Of a stretch of 44,155 nucleotides of DNA, positions 1 to 8,752 are shown one piece after another. The stretch spans positions 1 through 44,155 of the forward strand of contig NZ_AEPB01000003.1 of NCBI RefSeq assembly GCF_000189395.1, written 5' to 3'. The DNA is from Planococcus donghaensis MPA1U2. Lineage in GTDB: Bacteria; Bacillota; Bacilli; Bacillales_A; Planococcaceae. The notes under the pieces are model-generated. The model worked only from the letters and a program-made list of their open reading frames with translations, did not search any database and was not told where the DNA came from. Numbering within the stretch: position 1 is the first letter of the stretch; each line of letters starts with the position of its first letter. The position numbers and the translations under genes were made by a program.

Positions 1-7
1 CAAACTG

Positions 8-1714
8 TTAAGCAAATACGCTATTTTCGATTTCTTTAAGTTGATAGAAATACGCTTTTTTCTCCATCAACTCGTCGTATGAACCACTTTCTACGATGCA
101 GCCTTTTTCCATAACGACAATTTGATCCATATTTTCAAGCCCTGTTAAGTCATGACTGATGATGACAAACAAATCATCTTTATGTTGCTGGAACATCTGC
201 TGATAAATAACTTGTGCTGTTAAACTATCCACAGAAGATACTGGTTCATCCAAAAGCCATAGAGGCTTCCCTCTTAACATAGCACGCGCAATTGCTAGCC
301 GCTGCTTTTGACCTCCCGATAAATTCTGTCCTTTTTCTTCCACTGTCATGTTCAAAGAAAAGTTGTTTAATTGAACTTGAGCTAGCACGCGAATCATTTG
401 CTCCTCTGTCACTTCGGAATTCGCCATCAATAAATTGCTCCGGATTGTGCCATAAAAGAAATGATTTTCCTGCAAAACAATATTCATTTGTTGCCAAATC
501 TCTTCTTGTTTAAGTGCCTCAACAGATTTTCCACCGATTGATAATTGACCTTGATTAAGAGGAAAAACAGTTAGCAACAACTGCATCAATGTTGATTTCC
601 CAGAACCACTCGGTCCGACTATCGCTGTTTTTGTACCTGGCTTCAAGTGAAGAGATACACAATTGACTGCTAAGCTACTATCACCTGGGTATTGAAAAGA
701 CGCTTTATCCAGCCTAATATCCAGTGGCCCATTTGGCATTCCTTCTGTTCCTTGCAAAGCAGCAGGTTCCGCTACGATCTCTTCTAAACGAACAGACGCT
801 TTCCGACTTTCTTCAAAGTAAGTTGGAAAAGCTGCCATTGGTGCAACATTTTCAAAAGCCGCAATAGAAATCATTACGAGCATTGCTAAATACAAGCCAT
901 TTAGTTCACCAGCTGCAACAAAATATGCGCCAACACCTAAAACAAAAAAGGAAACGAGTAACGCAACAAATGCGTTCATAGATTGAGCTAAGTTTTCTTC
1001 TAATCCTTCTTGTCGTTGCCCCTCATTATATTGAGCTGCGTCATTTTTCAATTGTTGTTCTTTTGCGTTAAGCTGTTGATGAATTTTCAAATCCCGAAAT
1101 CCATAAAGAAATTCCGTCGATTCGATCGCTAAATTCCCTCTCTGCGCTCTAACTTGTCCATCCATACGACGCTTTCTACTAGAGAAAAGTGCTGGAACCA
1201 CCACTACCGTTAACAACATTCCGATAAAAATAACAATCGCAATGCCTAGTGAGAAAAATGACGTAAAGAAAACTGCACTTAAAAACACAATGCCAAGCAC
1301 TACTGGTGGATAAAATACGCGCAGTAAAAAGTTTTGTAAACTTTCCACATCCCCAACAATTCGCGATAATAAATCACCACTACGGTACTTGCTAAATATT
1401 CCTGGTGCAAGTGGTGACAAGCGCTCAAAAAACGATACTCTTAAATGACTCAGCATTGTAAAAGTCGCTCGGTGAGAATACAGCCGTTCTGCATAACGAC
1501 TTAATGCCGATGCGAAACCAAATAATTTTAAACAAGCCGCCATGACTACGAGCGTTGTCATTTGAGAAGTTAAAGCTGCTTTTGAAATCAAATAACCACT
1601 TGATCCCATTAACGCAACACTTGCAACACCTGCTAAAAAGCCAAAAAAGATCGCAATGAGCACATCTTTTTTTTCAAGCAGTGTTAACTTCAACACACCT
1701 TTTAACTCAATCAT
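8..1714 (-). CDS. cydC: CydC, subunit of heterodimeric thiol-reductant ABC exporter
   Basis: This is a half ABC exporter of 568 aa, the CydC partner of CydDC, which exports glutathione or cysteine across the membrane and is needed to assemble cytochrome bd. The N-terminal membrane domain spans about residues 15-300 and contains the CydC-typical stretch ending in SHRATF near residue 80. The ATPase domain shows Walker A GPSGSGKS (367-374), Q-loop Q415, signature LSGGQ (465-469), Walker B LWLLDEP (485-491) and H-loop H521. All catalytic motifs are intact. Its ATG shares one base with the cydD stop codon (TAATG), so the two are translationally coupled. The gene is complete, ending 8 bases from the window edge. 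The CydC rather than CydD assignment rests on remembered resemblance of the membrane domain to E. coli CydC. Confidence 0.93.
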   Translation of the reverse strand: MIELKGVLKLTLLEKKDVLIAIFFGFLAGVASVALMGSSGYLISKAALTSQMTTLVVMAACLKLFGFASALSRYAERLYSHRATFTMLSHLRVSFFERLSPLAPGIFSKYRSGDLLSRIVGDVESLQNFLLRVFYPPVVLGIVFLSAVFFTSFFSLGIAIVIFIGMLLTVVVVPALFSSRKRRMDGQVRAQRGNLAIESTEFLYGFRDLKIHQQLNAKEQQLKNDAAQYNEGQRQEGLEENLAQSMNAFVALLVSFFVLGVGAYFVAAGELNGLYLAMLVMISIAAFENVAPMAAFPTYFEESRKASVRLEEIVAEPAALQGTEGMPNGPLDIRLDKASFQYPGDSSLAVNCVSLHLKPGTKTAIVGPSGSGKSTLMQLLLTVFPLNQGQLSIGGKSVEALKQEEIWQQMNIVLQENHFFYGTIRSNLLMANSEVTEEQMIRVLAQVQLNNFSLNMTVEEKGQNLSGGQKQRLAIARAMLRGKPLWLLDEPVSSVDSLTAQVIYQQMFQQHKDDLFVIISHDLTGLENMDQIVVMEKGCIVESGSYDELMEKKAYFYQLKEIENSVFA

Positions 1715-3435
1715 TAAAAGCCACCTCCTTGCTGCGCTGCAAGCATTTCTTCGTAAGGCCCATAAGTTTCCAATAGTTCTTGATGATTTCCGGTTGCATC
1801 CAGTTTGCCATCATCTAAAAACAAGATGATATCTGCTTCCTTAATGGTGTGAAGACGATGAGCGACCGTAATAACCGTGGAAGTTTTTTTCAATTCACGC
1901 AAAGAGTCTTGCAAAATTTTCTCGGTTTGTAAATCTAGCCCAGTCGTTGGTTCATCAAATAAAATAAGTGACGGTTTTTTCAAGAAAGCCCGTGCAAGTG
2001 CAATTCGCTGCTTTTCTCCACCAGACAAACCGCGTCCAGCTTCACCAATTGGTGTTTCAAATCCCTTTTCAAGAGTTGATACCATTTCTGCAATACCTGC
2101 TTTTTTAGCCGCTACTCTCACATCTTCATCACTAACATCGCTTGTAACACCCATTTCTATGTTTTCTCGAATAGTGCCAGAAAAAAGATAAGGATGCTGG
2201 GAAATGTAACTTAATTGATCGAACCAAGAGGTTTCACTAATAGTTTCTCGAGCGACACCGTTCACATAGAACCGACCTTCGCTTTGCGGAAGAAGTCCTG
2301 CTAGTAAGTGCATCAAAGTCGTTTTTCCTGAACCACTTTTTCCGACAATCGCCACTTGACTATAAGGCGAGATTTCCACATTGAGCGGAGCTAACGAAAA
2401 ACCTTCGCCGTATTGAAAAGAAAACTGTTCTAATGATAAGTGAGGTGGTTCTTCTGCCATTGCTTCTTTTCCCCACGTTAAATCAGTATTCGCTTTCTCT
2501 AACTCCGCCGTTAATTGGTTTGCGGCGGATACGCTCCCACGTGCCGTATGAAAAGCACTGCCGAAATCTTTTAATAGGTTAAAGAAATCGGGTACTAAAA
2601 TTAATATGAAAAACGCTGTAAAAAAACTAATACTATCAAATACAACGAGTCTTAACCCTATTTCTAACGCTACAATACCAATGCTTAGCATGGAAATATA
2701 CTCAAGCATCAAGGAAGAAAGAAACGCTGATTTTAATACATCCATTGTAGAGTCACGGAAACTTAAACTGCTTTTCTGAATAGCTTGCTGCTGTTTTTCA
2801 GCTTGCCCAAAAATTTTCAGCGTAGACAGACCTTGCAAAACATCTAGAAAAGTACCGGAAAAACGGTTGAGTTGTTCCATTTTTTCATCGGCTTTTTTCT
2901 TTGTTCCTTTTCCAACCAATGCCATAAAAACCGGAATAAATGGTGCTGTAATTAAAATAATGACTCCACTTGTCCAGTTTTGCGAAAAAATGACACCTAA
3001 CAATATGATAGGAATGCTATACGTTTGAATCATCTGAGGAATGTATTTGCTAAAAAAACCGTCTATTTCATCTACAGAATCCATTAACAAACTGACTTTC
3101 TGACCTGATTGACCTTGTGTTGCAGCTAGCAATGGATTTCTAGCGTATGATTCGATTAGCGTATTCCGAAATTCATTTTTTACATCGGCAGCTAAATTGA
3201 CTCCTGCTTTACCTAAAGCATACCCCGATCCTGCTCGCAGCAAAATCGATATCAACAACCCACCGAATAACGGGATTAAACTTTCAAAAGTAGCATTTTG
3301 AAGAAATACACGATCTGCAATCATCACGAAAAACAAGGCTTGTCCAATTGTGGCAAGGCCTTTTAAAATCGACATTACGACTAAAAATGTCATGGTGTGT
3401 TTTCGTTGAAATGCTAACTGCTTTAAATCGTTCAT
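1714..3435 (-). CDS. cydD: CydD, subunit of heterodimeric thiol-reductant ABC exporter
   Basis: This 573-aa half ABC exporter pairs with CydC. The membrane domain (about residues 15-300) carries the CydD-like segments YIPQMIQTYSIPI and FIPVFMALVGKG. The ATPase domain has Walker A GKSGSGKT (365-372), signature LSGGE (470-474), Walker B LILFDEP (490-496) and H-loop H526. The start ATG is preceded by AGAGGAG at good spacing. It is the first gene of the cydDC pair and has its own promoter-like region upstream. No cydA or cydB lies upstream, unlike the Bacillus cydABCD arrangement; they could be left of the window or elsewhere. Confidence 0.93.
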   Translation of the reverse strand: MNDLKQLAFQRKHTMTFLVVMSILKGLATIGQALFFVMIADRVFLQNATFESLIPLFGGLLISILLRAGSGYALGKAGVNLAADVKNEFRNTLIESYARNPLLAATQGQSGQKVSLLMDSVDEIDGFFSKYIPQMIQTYSIPIILLGVIFSQNWTSGVIILITAPFIPVFMALVGKGTKKKADEKMEQLNRFSGTFLDVLQGLSTLKIFGQAEKQQQAIQKSSLSFRDSTMDVLKSAFLSSLMLEYISMLSIGIVALEIGLRLVVFDSISFFTAFFILILVPDFFNLLKDFGSAFHTARGSVSAANQLTAELEKANTDLTWGKEAMAEEPPHLSLEQFSFQYGEGFSLAPLNVEISPYSQVAIVGKSGSGKTTLMHLLAGLLPQSEGRFYVNGVARETISETSWFDQLSYISQHPYLFSGTIRENIEMGVTSDVSDEDVRVAAKKAGIAEMVSTLEKGFETPIGEAGRGLSGGEKQRIALARAFLKKPSLILFDEPTTGLDLQTEKILQDSLRELKKTSTVITVAHRLHTIKEADIILFLDDGKLDATGNHQELLETYGPYEEMLAAQQGGGF

Positions 3436-3465
3436 GCCATTCGCTCCTCTGCTTTATCTCCTTCT

Positions 3466-3471
3466 ATTATA
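3466..3471 (-). promoter_or_regulatory. Candidate -10 element of the cydDC promoter
   Basis: A perfect TATAAT on the minus strand lies about 30 bases upstream of the cydD start codon. I see no convincing -35 hexamer at 16-18 bases, so it may depend on an activator or be weak. A TTCACAA half-site (Rex-like) lies further upstream near 3545, but its partner half is poor. Confidence 0.45.
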
Positions 3472-3573
3472 AAGCACCCCTAAAGGAAACCCCCGTCGAT
3501 TGCCTGTGTTTAAAGGATTTCCGAGAGGTTTTGTTACAGTTCTGTTCACAAATCTATTTTTTCTCCATAAAAA

Positions 3574-3604
3574 AAATCTGCTAGCAATAATACGCTGCAG
3601 ATTT
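3574..3604 (-). terminator. Terminator of the 56-aa gene
   Basis: An 8-bp stem (3574-3581 with 3597-3604) is followed on the minus strand by a run of T. It lies immediately downstream of the small gene at 3612-3782 and separates it from cydDC. Confidence 0.75.
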
Positions 3605-3611
3605 AAAGTGA

Positions 3612-3782
3612 CTAATTTTCGATTGTGCGTTCATAAGAACCTGTTGTAAAAATGACCGTCTTTAACCAAGCCATATCTTCTTGTATTTTCTTTTTTAAAG
3701 ACTGATCCACGCATTTTCGGTATTCTTCCATGAGCTTTGTTAGCTCATACTCGAAAATGGCTAATTCTTCTTCAGTAATCAT
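3612..3782 (-). CDS. Small conserved-looking protein, 56 aa, unknown function
   Basis: This is a short gene found by direct reading. The ATG at 3782 follows an AAAGGGTG ribosome binding site, and the frame stays open for 56 codons to TAG at 3612. The protein begins MITEEELAIF and is rich in Glu and Lys, with no membrane segment and a single Cys near residue 24. It looks like a small soluble helical protein. A dedicated terminator follows directly, which supports a real transcription unit. I do not recognise a family. Confidence 0.65.
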   Translation of the reverse strand: MITEEELAIFEYELTKLMEEYRKCVDQSLKKKIQEDMAWLKTVIFTTGSYERTIEN

Positions 3783-3891
3783 TGTAAACACCCTTTAAGG
3801 TAAGCCGTTTTAACGCATGCTTTATTACCTATTATAGTGAGTATATTATACCAAAAGATTCTCTTATTTGTCATTAAAATATTTTTTCGTT

Positions 3892-4623
3892 TTATAATAG
3901 CAATAATAAAATCGAATAAGATATGAGCCCAGTAGTAAATGCCAGTAAACTACTTTCTCGTTCTTCCGGCAACTCTTCTTTTAAAACATTTAAAATAACA
4001 CCTCCAGCTAAGAAAGCTGTAAGTACGGAGATCATCCATTCATGAACTTCGGCAAAAGCACCAATTCCCCAGCCAATTAGAATTGCAGCAGCTAATAACC
4101 ATCTGCCATATCGATCGTAATCTTCTTGGTGAGTCGCACGCAAGCCCTTATCATTTGTTATAAAGTGGACACCCATCGCAATAAAAAATAATGTCATGCC
4201 CAAAGAATTTTCATACTCTTCCCTAATAAGTAAATAACCGATGATGCCATTGTAAAGAGTAAAAGAAACAATATGCAGCCAAAAAACACCTATTGCCGCT
4301 TTTGGCTTTTCTGCATATTTGTTTTTCTTTTTTGAAACTTTAACTGAATTTTCCAAAGCATAAAAAACCACTAATCCAAACATAGCAATTAAATATATAT
4401 GATTTTCGATAAAAAGCAACCTGCTATTTTCAAGCTCTCCATGCAAATCCTCTTGAAAGACACTCAGTTCTGGCAGTAAATGCAAAAAAACATAAGCGAC
4501 TGATATTCCACCTGCTACGGAAAGAAAACGACTTCGCGGCAAAACTTTCATGAGTTTTAAGCTTTTTGAAAATAGATGAATTGAGACAAATCCAATAGCG
4601 AAAATAAAACTTAACCAAGTCAT
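3892..4623 (-). CDS. Multi-pass membrane protein resembling ZIP metal transporters
   Basis: A hydrophobic protein of about 243 aa with seven or eight predicted membrane segments. Residues near 54-59 read HLLPEL, a motif found in membrane helices of ZIP-family zinc transporters, and a second helix carries a conserved-looking HFITNDK. It is smaller than a typical ZIP protein, and the HxxxE metal motifs of helices IV and V are not clearly visible, so metal transport is a guess. I place the start at the ATG at 4623 because AAGGAG sits seven bases upstream; the in-frame GTG six bases earlier would be too close to that site. It is transcribed alone. Confidence 0.7.
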   Translation of the reverse strand: MTWLSFIFAIGFVSIHLFSKSLKLMKVLPRSRFLSVAGGISVAYVFLHLLPELSVFQEDLHGELENSRLLFIENHIYLIAMFGLVVFYALENSVKVSKKKNKYAEKPKAAIGVFWLHIVSFTLYNGIIGYLLIREEYENSLGMTLFFIAMGVHFITNDKGLRATHQEDYDRYGRWLLAAAILIGWGIGAFAEVHEWMISVLTAFLAGGVILNVLKEELPEERESSLLAFTTGLISYSILLLLL

Positions 4624-4719
4624 CTGCACACTCCTTCCTGCACACTTCGCATCTATTTCAACAAAGGCTTTACCGTAATACTGTCCCCGTAGACAGACAC
4701 AACTAAACTAGTTGCCGCT

Positions 4720-4769
4720 AAACGAAATAAAGGAAAGCGCCTCAAAAGGTGCTTTCCTTTATTTCGTTT
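4720..4769 (-). terminator. Long-stem terminator after the acyl-CoA ligase gene
   Basis: A perfect 19-bp inverted repeat (4720-4738 with 4751-4769), extendable inward by three more pairs, overlaps the stop codon of the acyl-CoA ligase gene. The U-rich outer arm would act as the tail. It may work in both directions. Confidence 0.8.
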
Positions 4770-6411
4770 AAACTTTTGTTTTTTCACTGTGTTCGATGGA
4801 TAATTCACGCAACTTAAATTTCTGTATTTTTCCGGAAGCTGTCATTGGGTACTCTTTCGTAAATTCAATATAGCGTGGAATTTTATGGTGTGAGATTTTC
4901 CCTTTACAGTAAGTTCTCAATTCTTCCGCATTGAGTTGCTCCCCTTCTTTTAAAATAATCCATGCCATTAGTTCTTCTCCGTATTTCGGGTCCGGGACAC
5001 CAATCACCTGAACGTCTAACACTGAAGGATGCTGGTAAAGAAACTCTTCAATTTCACGCGGATAAATATTTTCCCCTCCCCGTATCACCATATCCTTTAT
5101 ACGACCTGTAATATCGATATAGCCTTCTTCGTCTTCAACTGCAATGTCACCAGTATGTAGCCACCCTTCCGAATCAATCGCCATTTTTGTAGCATCTTCG
5201 TTTTTATAATACCCAGACATTACATGATATCCTCTTGTACAAAGTTCTCCAGGCAAACCTAGTTCTACTTCATCTCCAGTCGCAGGATCAATGATTTTCA
5301 CTTCTACTCCAGCATGTGGCTTACCAACTGTCGACACTCGCTTTTCAATATCGTCATCGGCTCGCGTTTGCGTAATGACAGGAGACGATTCCGTTTGTCC
5401 GTAAGCAATGGTAATTTCGGATGCCCCCATCTCATTGATGACTTTTTTCATCACTTCAATCGGACATGACGAGCCTGCCATGATGCCTGTACGCAATGTT
5501 GATGTATCAAACGTTGAAAATTCCGGATGGTTTAACTCCGCAATGAACATCGTCGGCACCCCATGAAGTCCTGTACATTTCTCGTCCTGCACCATTTGCA
5601 AAACTCGTTTTGGTTCAAACTGTTCTGCAATGACCATTGTCGTGGAATGGGTGACGGCCGCCATTGTTCCAAGAACACAGCCGAAACAATGGAAAAACGG
5701 CACAGGAATACACAAACGATCTTTTTCTGTTAACGCCATCGTATCGCCAACAAGTTTGCCATTATTGACGACATTCAAATGGGTTAGCATTACGCCTTTC
5801 GGAAATCCGGTAGTACCAGATGTATATTGAATATTGATAACGTCATCAGGGTTCATTGAATCGAAGCGCTCTTCAAACTCAGCATCGCTAACACTTTCAG
5901 CAAAAGCTTCGAACTCTGACCACGTGTAAATTCCAGGATAATTATTATCGCTCATGACAATTACTCGTTTAAAGTGAGGTAACTTACTACTATTCACTGC
6001 TCCTTTTTTAGCAGTTTTTAATTCTGGACAAACCGTATTCAATATATCTATATAACTCGTTCCTTTAAACTCTTCTCCTAGTATTAAAGTCGTCGCGTCC
6101 GACTGTTTCAATAAATATTCAAGTTCGCTCGATTGATAACTTGTATTAACGGTTACCAATACCCCACCCATTTTACCTGTGGCAAATTGACTCAATAGCC
6201 ATTCACGTTTATTGTCTGACCAAATAGCGATATGTTCCCTTTTTTCAATACCAATGCCCATAAACGCTTTTGCTAAACGATCTGTTTCTTCATCAAATTC
6301 TTTGTACGTTTTTCGGATTCCATGCTCCGGATAAACGTATGCCTCAGTTTCCGGATTCTTTGCAGCTTGTTCTCTTACAATTTGACCAACTGTCTTATGT
6401 AAAATCTCCAC
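4768..6411 (-). CDS. yngI: AMP-forming fatty acyl-CoA synthetase, YngI-type
   Basis: A 547-aa ANL-superfamily ligase that activates a carboxylic acid, probably a medium or long chain fatty acid, to the acyl-CoA through an acyl-adenylate. The phosphate-binding loop YTSGTTGFPKG is at 196-206, the A5 motif YGQTE at 337-341, the ribose-binding TGD at 420-422, the hinge GRIKD at 436-440, and the adenylation lysine K528 sits in TASGKIQK. The sequence resembles B. subtilis YngI along its whole length. The start is GTG at 6411, with AGGGGG seven bases upstream. It is monocistronic, with a cre box over its transcription start, so carbon catabolite repression by CcpA is likely. The exact substrate cannot be read from sequence. 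Confidence 0.9.
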   Translation of the reverse strand: MEILHKTVGQIVREQAAKNPETEAYVYPEHGIRKTYKEFDEETDRLAKAFMGIGIEKREHIAIWSDNKREWLLSQFATGKMGGVLVTVNTSYQSSELEYLLKQSDATTLILGEEFKGTSYIDILNTVCPELKTAKKGAVNSSKLPHFKRVIVMSDNNYPGIYTWSEFEAFAESVSDAEFEERFDSMNPDDVINIQYTSGTTGFPKGVMLTHLNVVNNGKLVGDTMALTEKDRLCIPVPFFHCFGCVLGTMAAVTHSTTMVIAEQFEPKRVLQMVQDEKCTGLHGVPTMFIAELNHPEFSTFDTSTLRTGIMAGSSCPIEVMKKVINEMGASEITIAYGQTESSPVITQTRADDDIEKRVSTVGKPHAGVEVKIIDPATGDEVELGLPGELCTRGYHVMSGYYKNEDATKMAIDSEGWLHTGDIAVEDEEGYIDITGRIKDMVIRGGENIYPREIEEFLYQHPSVLDVQVIGVPDPKYGEELMAWIILKEGEQLNAEELRTYCKGKISHHKIPRYIEFTKEYPMTASGKIQKFKLRELSIEHSEKTKV

Positions 6412-6427
6412 AATACATCCCCCTATT

Positions 6428-6441
6428 TGAAAACGTTTTCA
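6428..6441 (-). promoter_or_regulatory. CcpA cre box upstream of the acyl-CoA ligase
   Basis: The 14-bp perfect palindrome TGAAAACGTTTTCA matches the catabolite-responsive element consensus. It lies 17 bases before the GTG start and just downstream of the predicted -10, a position expected for repression by CcpA. Confidence 0.85.
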
Positions 6442-6452
6442 CTCAACTTTAT

Positions 6453-6461
6453 ATTATCACA
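6453..6461 (-). promoter_or_regulatory. Extended -10 promoter of the acyl-CoA ligase gene
   Basis: On the minus strand the sequence reads TGTGATAAT, an extended -10 (TGn plus GATAAT). It is placed so that transcription would start near 6446, directly before the cre box. The -35 region is weak. Confidence 0.55.
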
Positions 6462-6572
6462 AAATTCCAAATTAATGGAACTTAATCGACAGTAAAAAAA
6501 GACGGTCAGCTCGCTCTTTATACACACTGCATGATAAACTAAAACCATTACACAGAACGGAAGGGATCGACC

Positions 6573-7730
6573 ATGGACTTACAAACAATGCATGATCAAT
6601 TAGCAGAACGACTTTCAGATAAACAACTTATTTCAGCCACAATTAGCCAACCCCGGTTAAAGTCAAGTGACGTTAAACGAATCAAGTTAAAACCCGTTGA
6701 AATAAAAAAAGAGTATTTCATTCAATTTGAATACCAACACGAACATGTGTTAAAACATGAAAATTTATCTCTAGAAGAAGCTATAGCAAAATTAACTTTA
6801 TTGTTCAACGATTTCCGACAAGCTCTTATTCAATTTACAGAAGAAAAAGTTCAAATTCAGTTATCGAAGAAATCAAAAGTTAGCTGGAAAACCGAACAAA
6901 CAAGTTCAAAAAAAGTAGAGCTTTCGCACAACCGTAAAAAACAATATTTATTAGAAGATGGTGTACCATACCCATTTCTCGTACGTCTTGGCGTTCAAAA
7001 TCCAGATGGCAAAGTCAAAAAGCAAAAATACGACAAATTCCGTCAAATCAATCGCTTTATCGAATTTATCGACGACACGCTCGCTTATTTGCCCCAAGAC
7101 CGTACCGTTCGTATTCTTGATTTTGGTTCCGGAAAATCGTATTTAACTTTTGCACTTTATCATTATTTGCGTATTGAAAAGGGCTTGAACCTCCGAGTTA
7201 CTGGTCTCGATTTGAAAAAAGAAGTAATCGAAGAATGTCAGCAAATTGCACAAGACTTGCGCTATGAGCAACTCGAATTTCTAGTTGGTGACATTAACGA
7301 TTATAACGACGAATCTGCAGTCGATATGGTAGTCACGTTACACGCTTGCGACGTAGCCACCGATATGGCATTGTCACGTGCTGTAAAATGGGATGCCAAA
7401 GTTATCTTGAGTGTTCCTTGCTGTCAGCATGAATTGAATAGCCAAATTGATGCACCTGAACTTGGCATTATGCTTCAACATGGTCTTATCAAAGAGCGTT
7501 TTAGCGCACTTGCTACGGACTCGATTCGTGCAGAACTATTGTCACTTGTTGGCTATGAAACGCAGTTAATGGAATTTATCGATATGGAACATACTCCAAA
7601 GAACATTTTGATTCGCGCTTATAAAACCGGTAAAAAACTAAGCGCTGGGCAATATGAACGGTATCAGCAATTTACTTCTTTGCTGTCAGCTAAACCTTTC
7701 TTAGAAAATGAATTAAAGGAGTACTTATGA
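6573..7730 (+). CDS. SAM-dependent methyltransferase, Methyltransf_32 type
   Basis: A 385-aa protein with a C-terminal Rossmann methyltransferase domain. The SAM-binding motif I is ILDFGSGKSYLTFAL at 181-195, motif II is GLDLKKE at 211-217, and the later motifs HACDVATD (257-264) and VPCCQHEL (281-288) are characteristic of the family that includes eukaryotic METTL25/RRNAD1. The N-terminal 130 residues form a separate, poorly recognised domain. By family, an RNA or protein substrate is possible, but none is established here. GGAAGGG precedes the ATG. The stop codon overlaps the next start (ATGA), so the pair is translationally coupled. Confidence 0.85.
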   Translation: MDLQTMHDQLAERLSDKQLISATISQPRLKSSDVKRIKLKPVEIKKEYFIQFEYQHEHVLKHENLSLEEAIAKLTLLFNDFRQALIQFTEEKVQIQLSKKSKVSWKTEQTSSKKVELSHNRKKQYLLEDGVPYPFLVRLGVQNPDGKVKKQKYDKFRQINRFIEFIDDTLAYLPQDRTVRILDFGSGKSYLTFALYHYLRIEKGLNLRVTGLDLKKEVIEECQQIAQDLRYEQLEFLVGDINDYNDESAVDMVVTLHACDVATDMALSRAVKWDAKVILSVPCCQHELNSQIDAPELGIMLQHGLIKERFSALATDSIRAELLSLVGYETQLMEFIDMEHTPKNILIRAYKTGKKLSAGQYERYQQFTSLLSAKPFLENELKEYL

Positions 7731-7981
7731 AACGAAAAAACTTAGTGAACGGTATTATTTTAGCTTTTTCTGTCGTGTTGATTCGTTTTATCGACGTGCG
7801 CATTTACGATATGAACTTGGTTGTAACGCTGCTGATTTTAGCCGCTCTTATTTACGGAGCCATGCGGGTTGTCGAACGGTTCCCGTCACTTGATCAACCT
7901 GTTAGCAAACGCTCTTCCTATATCGTCAACACATTAGTCATTATCTCTATCTTTCTGGCGTTCTTTATATTTAAGCTATAA
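7727..7981 (+). CDS. Small membrane protein, 84 aa, coupled to the methyltransferase
   Basis: A hydrophobic 84-aa protein with three likely membrane segments (about residues 8-20, 28-48 and 62-82) and a short basic loop. Its ATG overlaps the methyltransferase stop by four bases, so expression of the two is tied. A strong bidirectional terminator follows at once. I do not recognise the family; the coupling hints at, but does not show, a shared role. Confidence 0.75.
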   Translation: MKRKNLVNGIILAFSVVLIRFIDVRIYDMNLVVTLLILAALIYGAMRVVERFPSLDQPVSKRSSYIVNTLVIISIFLAFFIFKL

Positions 7982-8014
7982 AAAAACTGACTCGGAGATT
8001 CCGAGTCAGTTTTT
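7982..8014. terminator. Bidirectional terminator
   Basis: A perfect 15-bp stem with a 3-base loop (7982-7996 with 8000-8014), flanked by A and T runs. It serves both the methyltransferase operon and the convergent hydrolase operon, whose last codons it overlaps. Confidence 0.9.
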
Positions 8015-8728
8015 GTTTATCCATGTTGTTATCGCTTCTACTACTTGATCTTGTTGCTCAATTGGGGTGATTCCGGCTGAATTATCGCCTTTTTGTTCAC
8101 CATACAAGCCAAATTGGGCGTGATTGCCCCCTTGTATTTCTACAAAAGAACGATTTTCAGCAAACAGTCGTTTACTATCTTCAATATCTTGAACTTTGGA
8201 TAAGCCATCCAATTCTCCGTAAATCGACAACATCGCTAAATCGCTTTTCGAAAAGTCACTCGCAGGATATGACCCTAAAAAATACAAGCCCTTTAGTTTT
8301 TCAGATGGATCTTCTGCATAAAAAGAAGCGGCGACGCCACCTAGAGAATGACCGCCAACGAACCACTCTTCTACTTCTGAATGTTCGTCAATGATGTCAT
8401 CTGCCGTTCCAGCACCCAGAATGCCAAAATTTAATAGCAGTTGAGGGATCGATACAACAAATCCTTGTTCACTTAAAGAGTGACCCAAATAAGCGTAAGC
8501 TTCTTTTTCGACTTTAGCACCTTGATAAAGGATTATTCCTTTACCATTTGGCGATTCCGGTTGAAAAAACAGACCTTCTTCATCTTTTTCAATTGCAGTT
8601 AAATCTACATTTTGAGTTAGCACAGCACTCGGACCATAATCAAATTGAGCATAAATGATAAAACCAACAACGCCAATTACTAGTAATGCCAAAACACTTC
8701 CCACAATACGGAGCAGCCATTTTTTCAT
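8006..8728 (-). CDS. Membrane-anchored alpha/beta hydrolase
   Basis: A 240-aa hydrolase with an N-terminal membrane anchor or signal (residues 5-27). The nucleophile elbow GGHSLGG (125-131) places the catalytic Ser at 128; the likely acid is D174 in IYGELD and the histidine H203 in GGNHAQFG. This matches the dienelactone-hydrolase-like alpha/beta hydrolase group. The active site would face outside the cell. AAGGTG precedes the ATG. It is the last gene of a three-gene operon after a nitroreductase-type oxidoreductase and an NAD(P)-binding protein. The substrate is unknown. Confidence 0.82.
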   Translation of the reverse strand: MKKWLLRIVGSVLALLVIGVVGFIIYAQFDYGPSAVLTQNVDLTAIEKDEEGLFFQPESPNGKGIILYQGAKVEKEAYAYLGHSLSEQGFVVSIPQLLLNFGILGAGTADDIIDEHSEVEEWFVGGHSLGGVAASFYAEDPSEKLKGLYFLGSYPASDFSKSDLAMLSIYGELDGLSKVQDIEDSKRLFAENRSFVEIQGGNHAQFGLYGEQKGDNSAGITPIEQQDQVVEAITTWINKN

Positions 8729-8752
8729 CGAATCACCTTATCGTTGTGCATA

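Noticed and set aside
3531-3553. A Rex-type redox operator upstream of cydDC
   Set aside because: Only one half-site (TTCACAA) matches; the spacing to the other half does not fit the 18-bp consensus.
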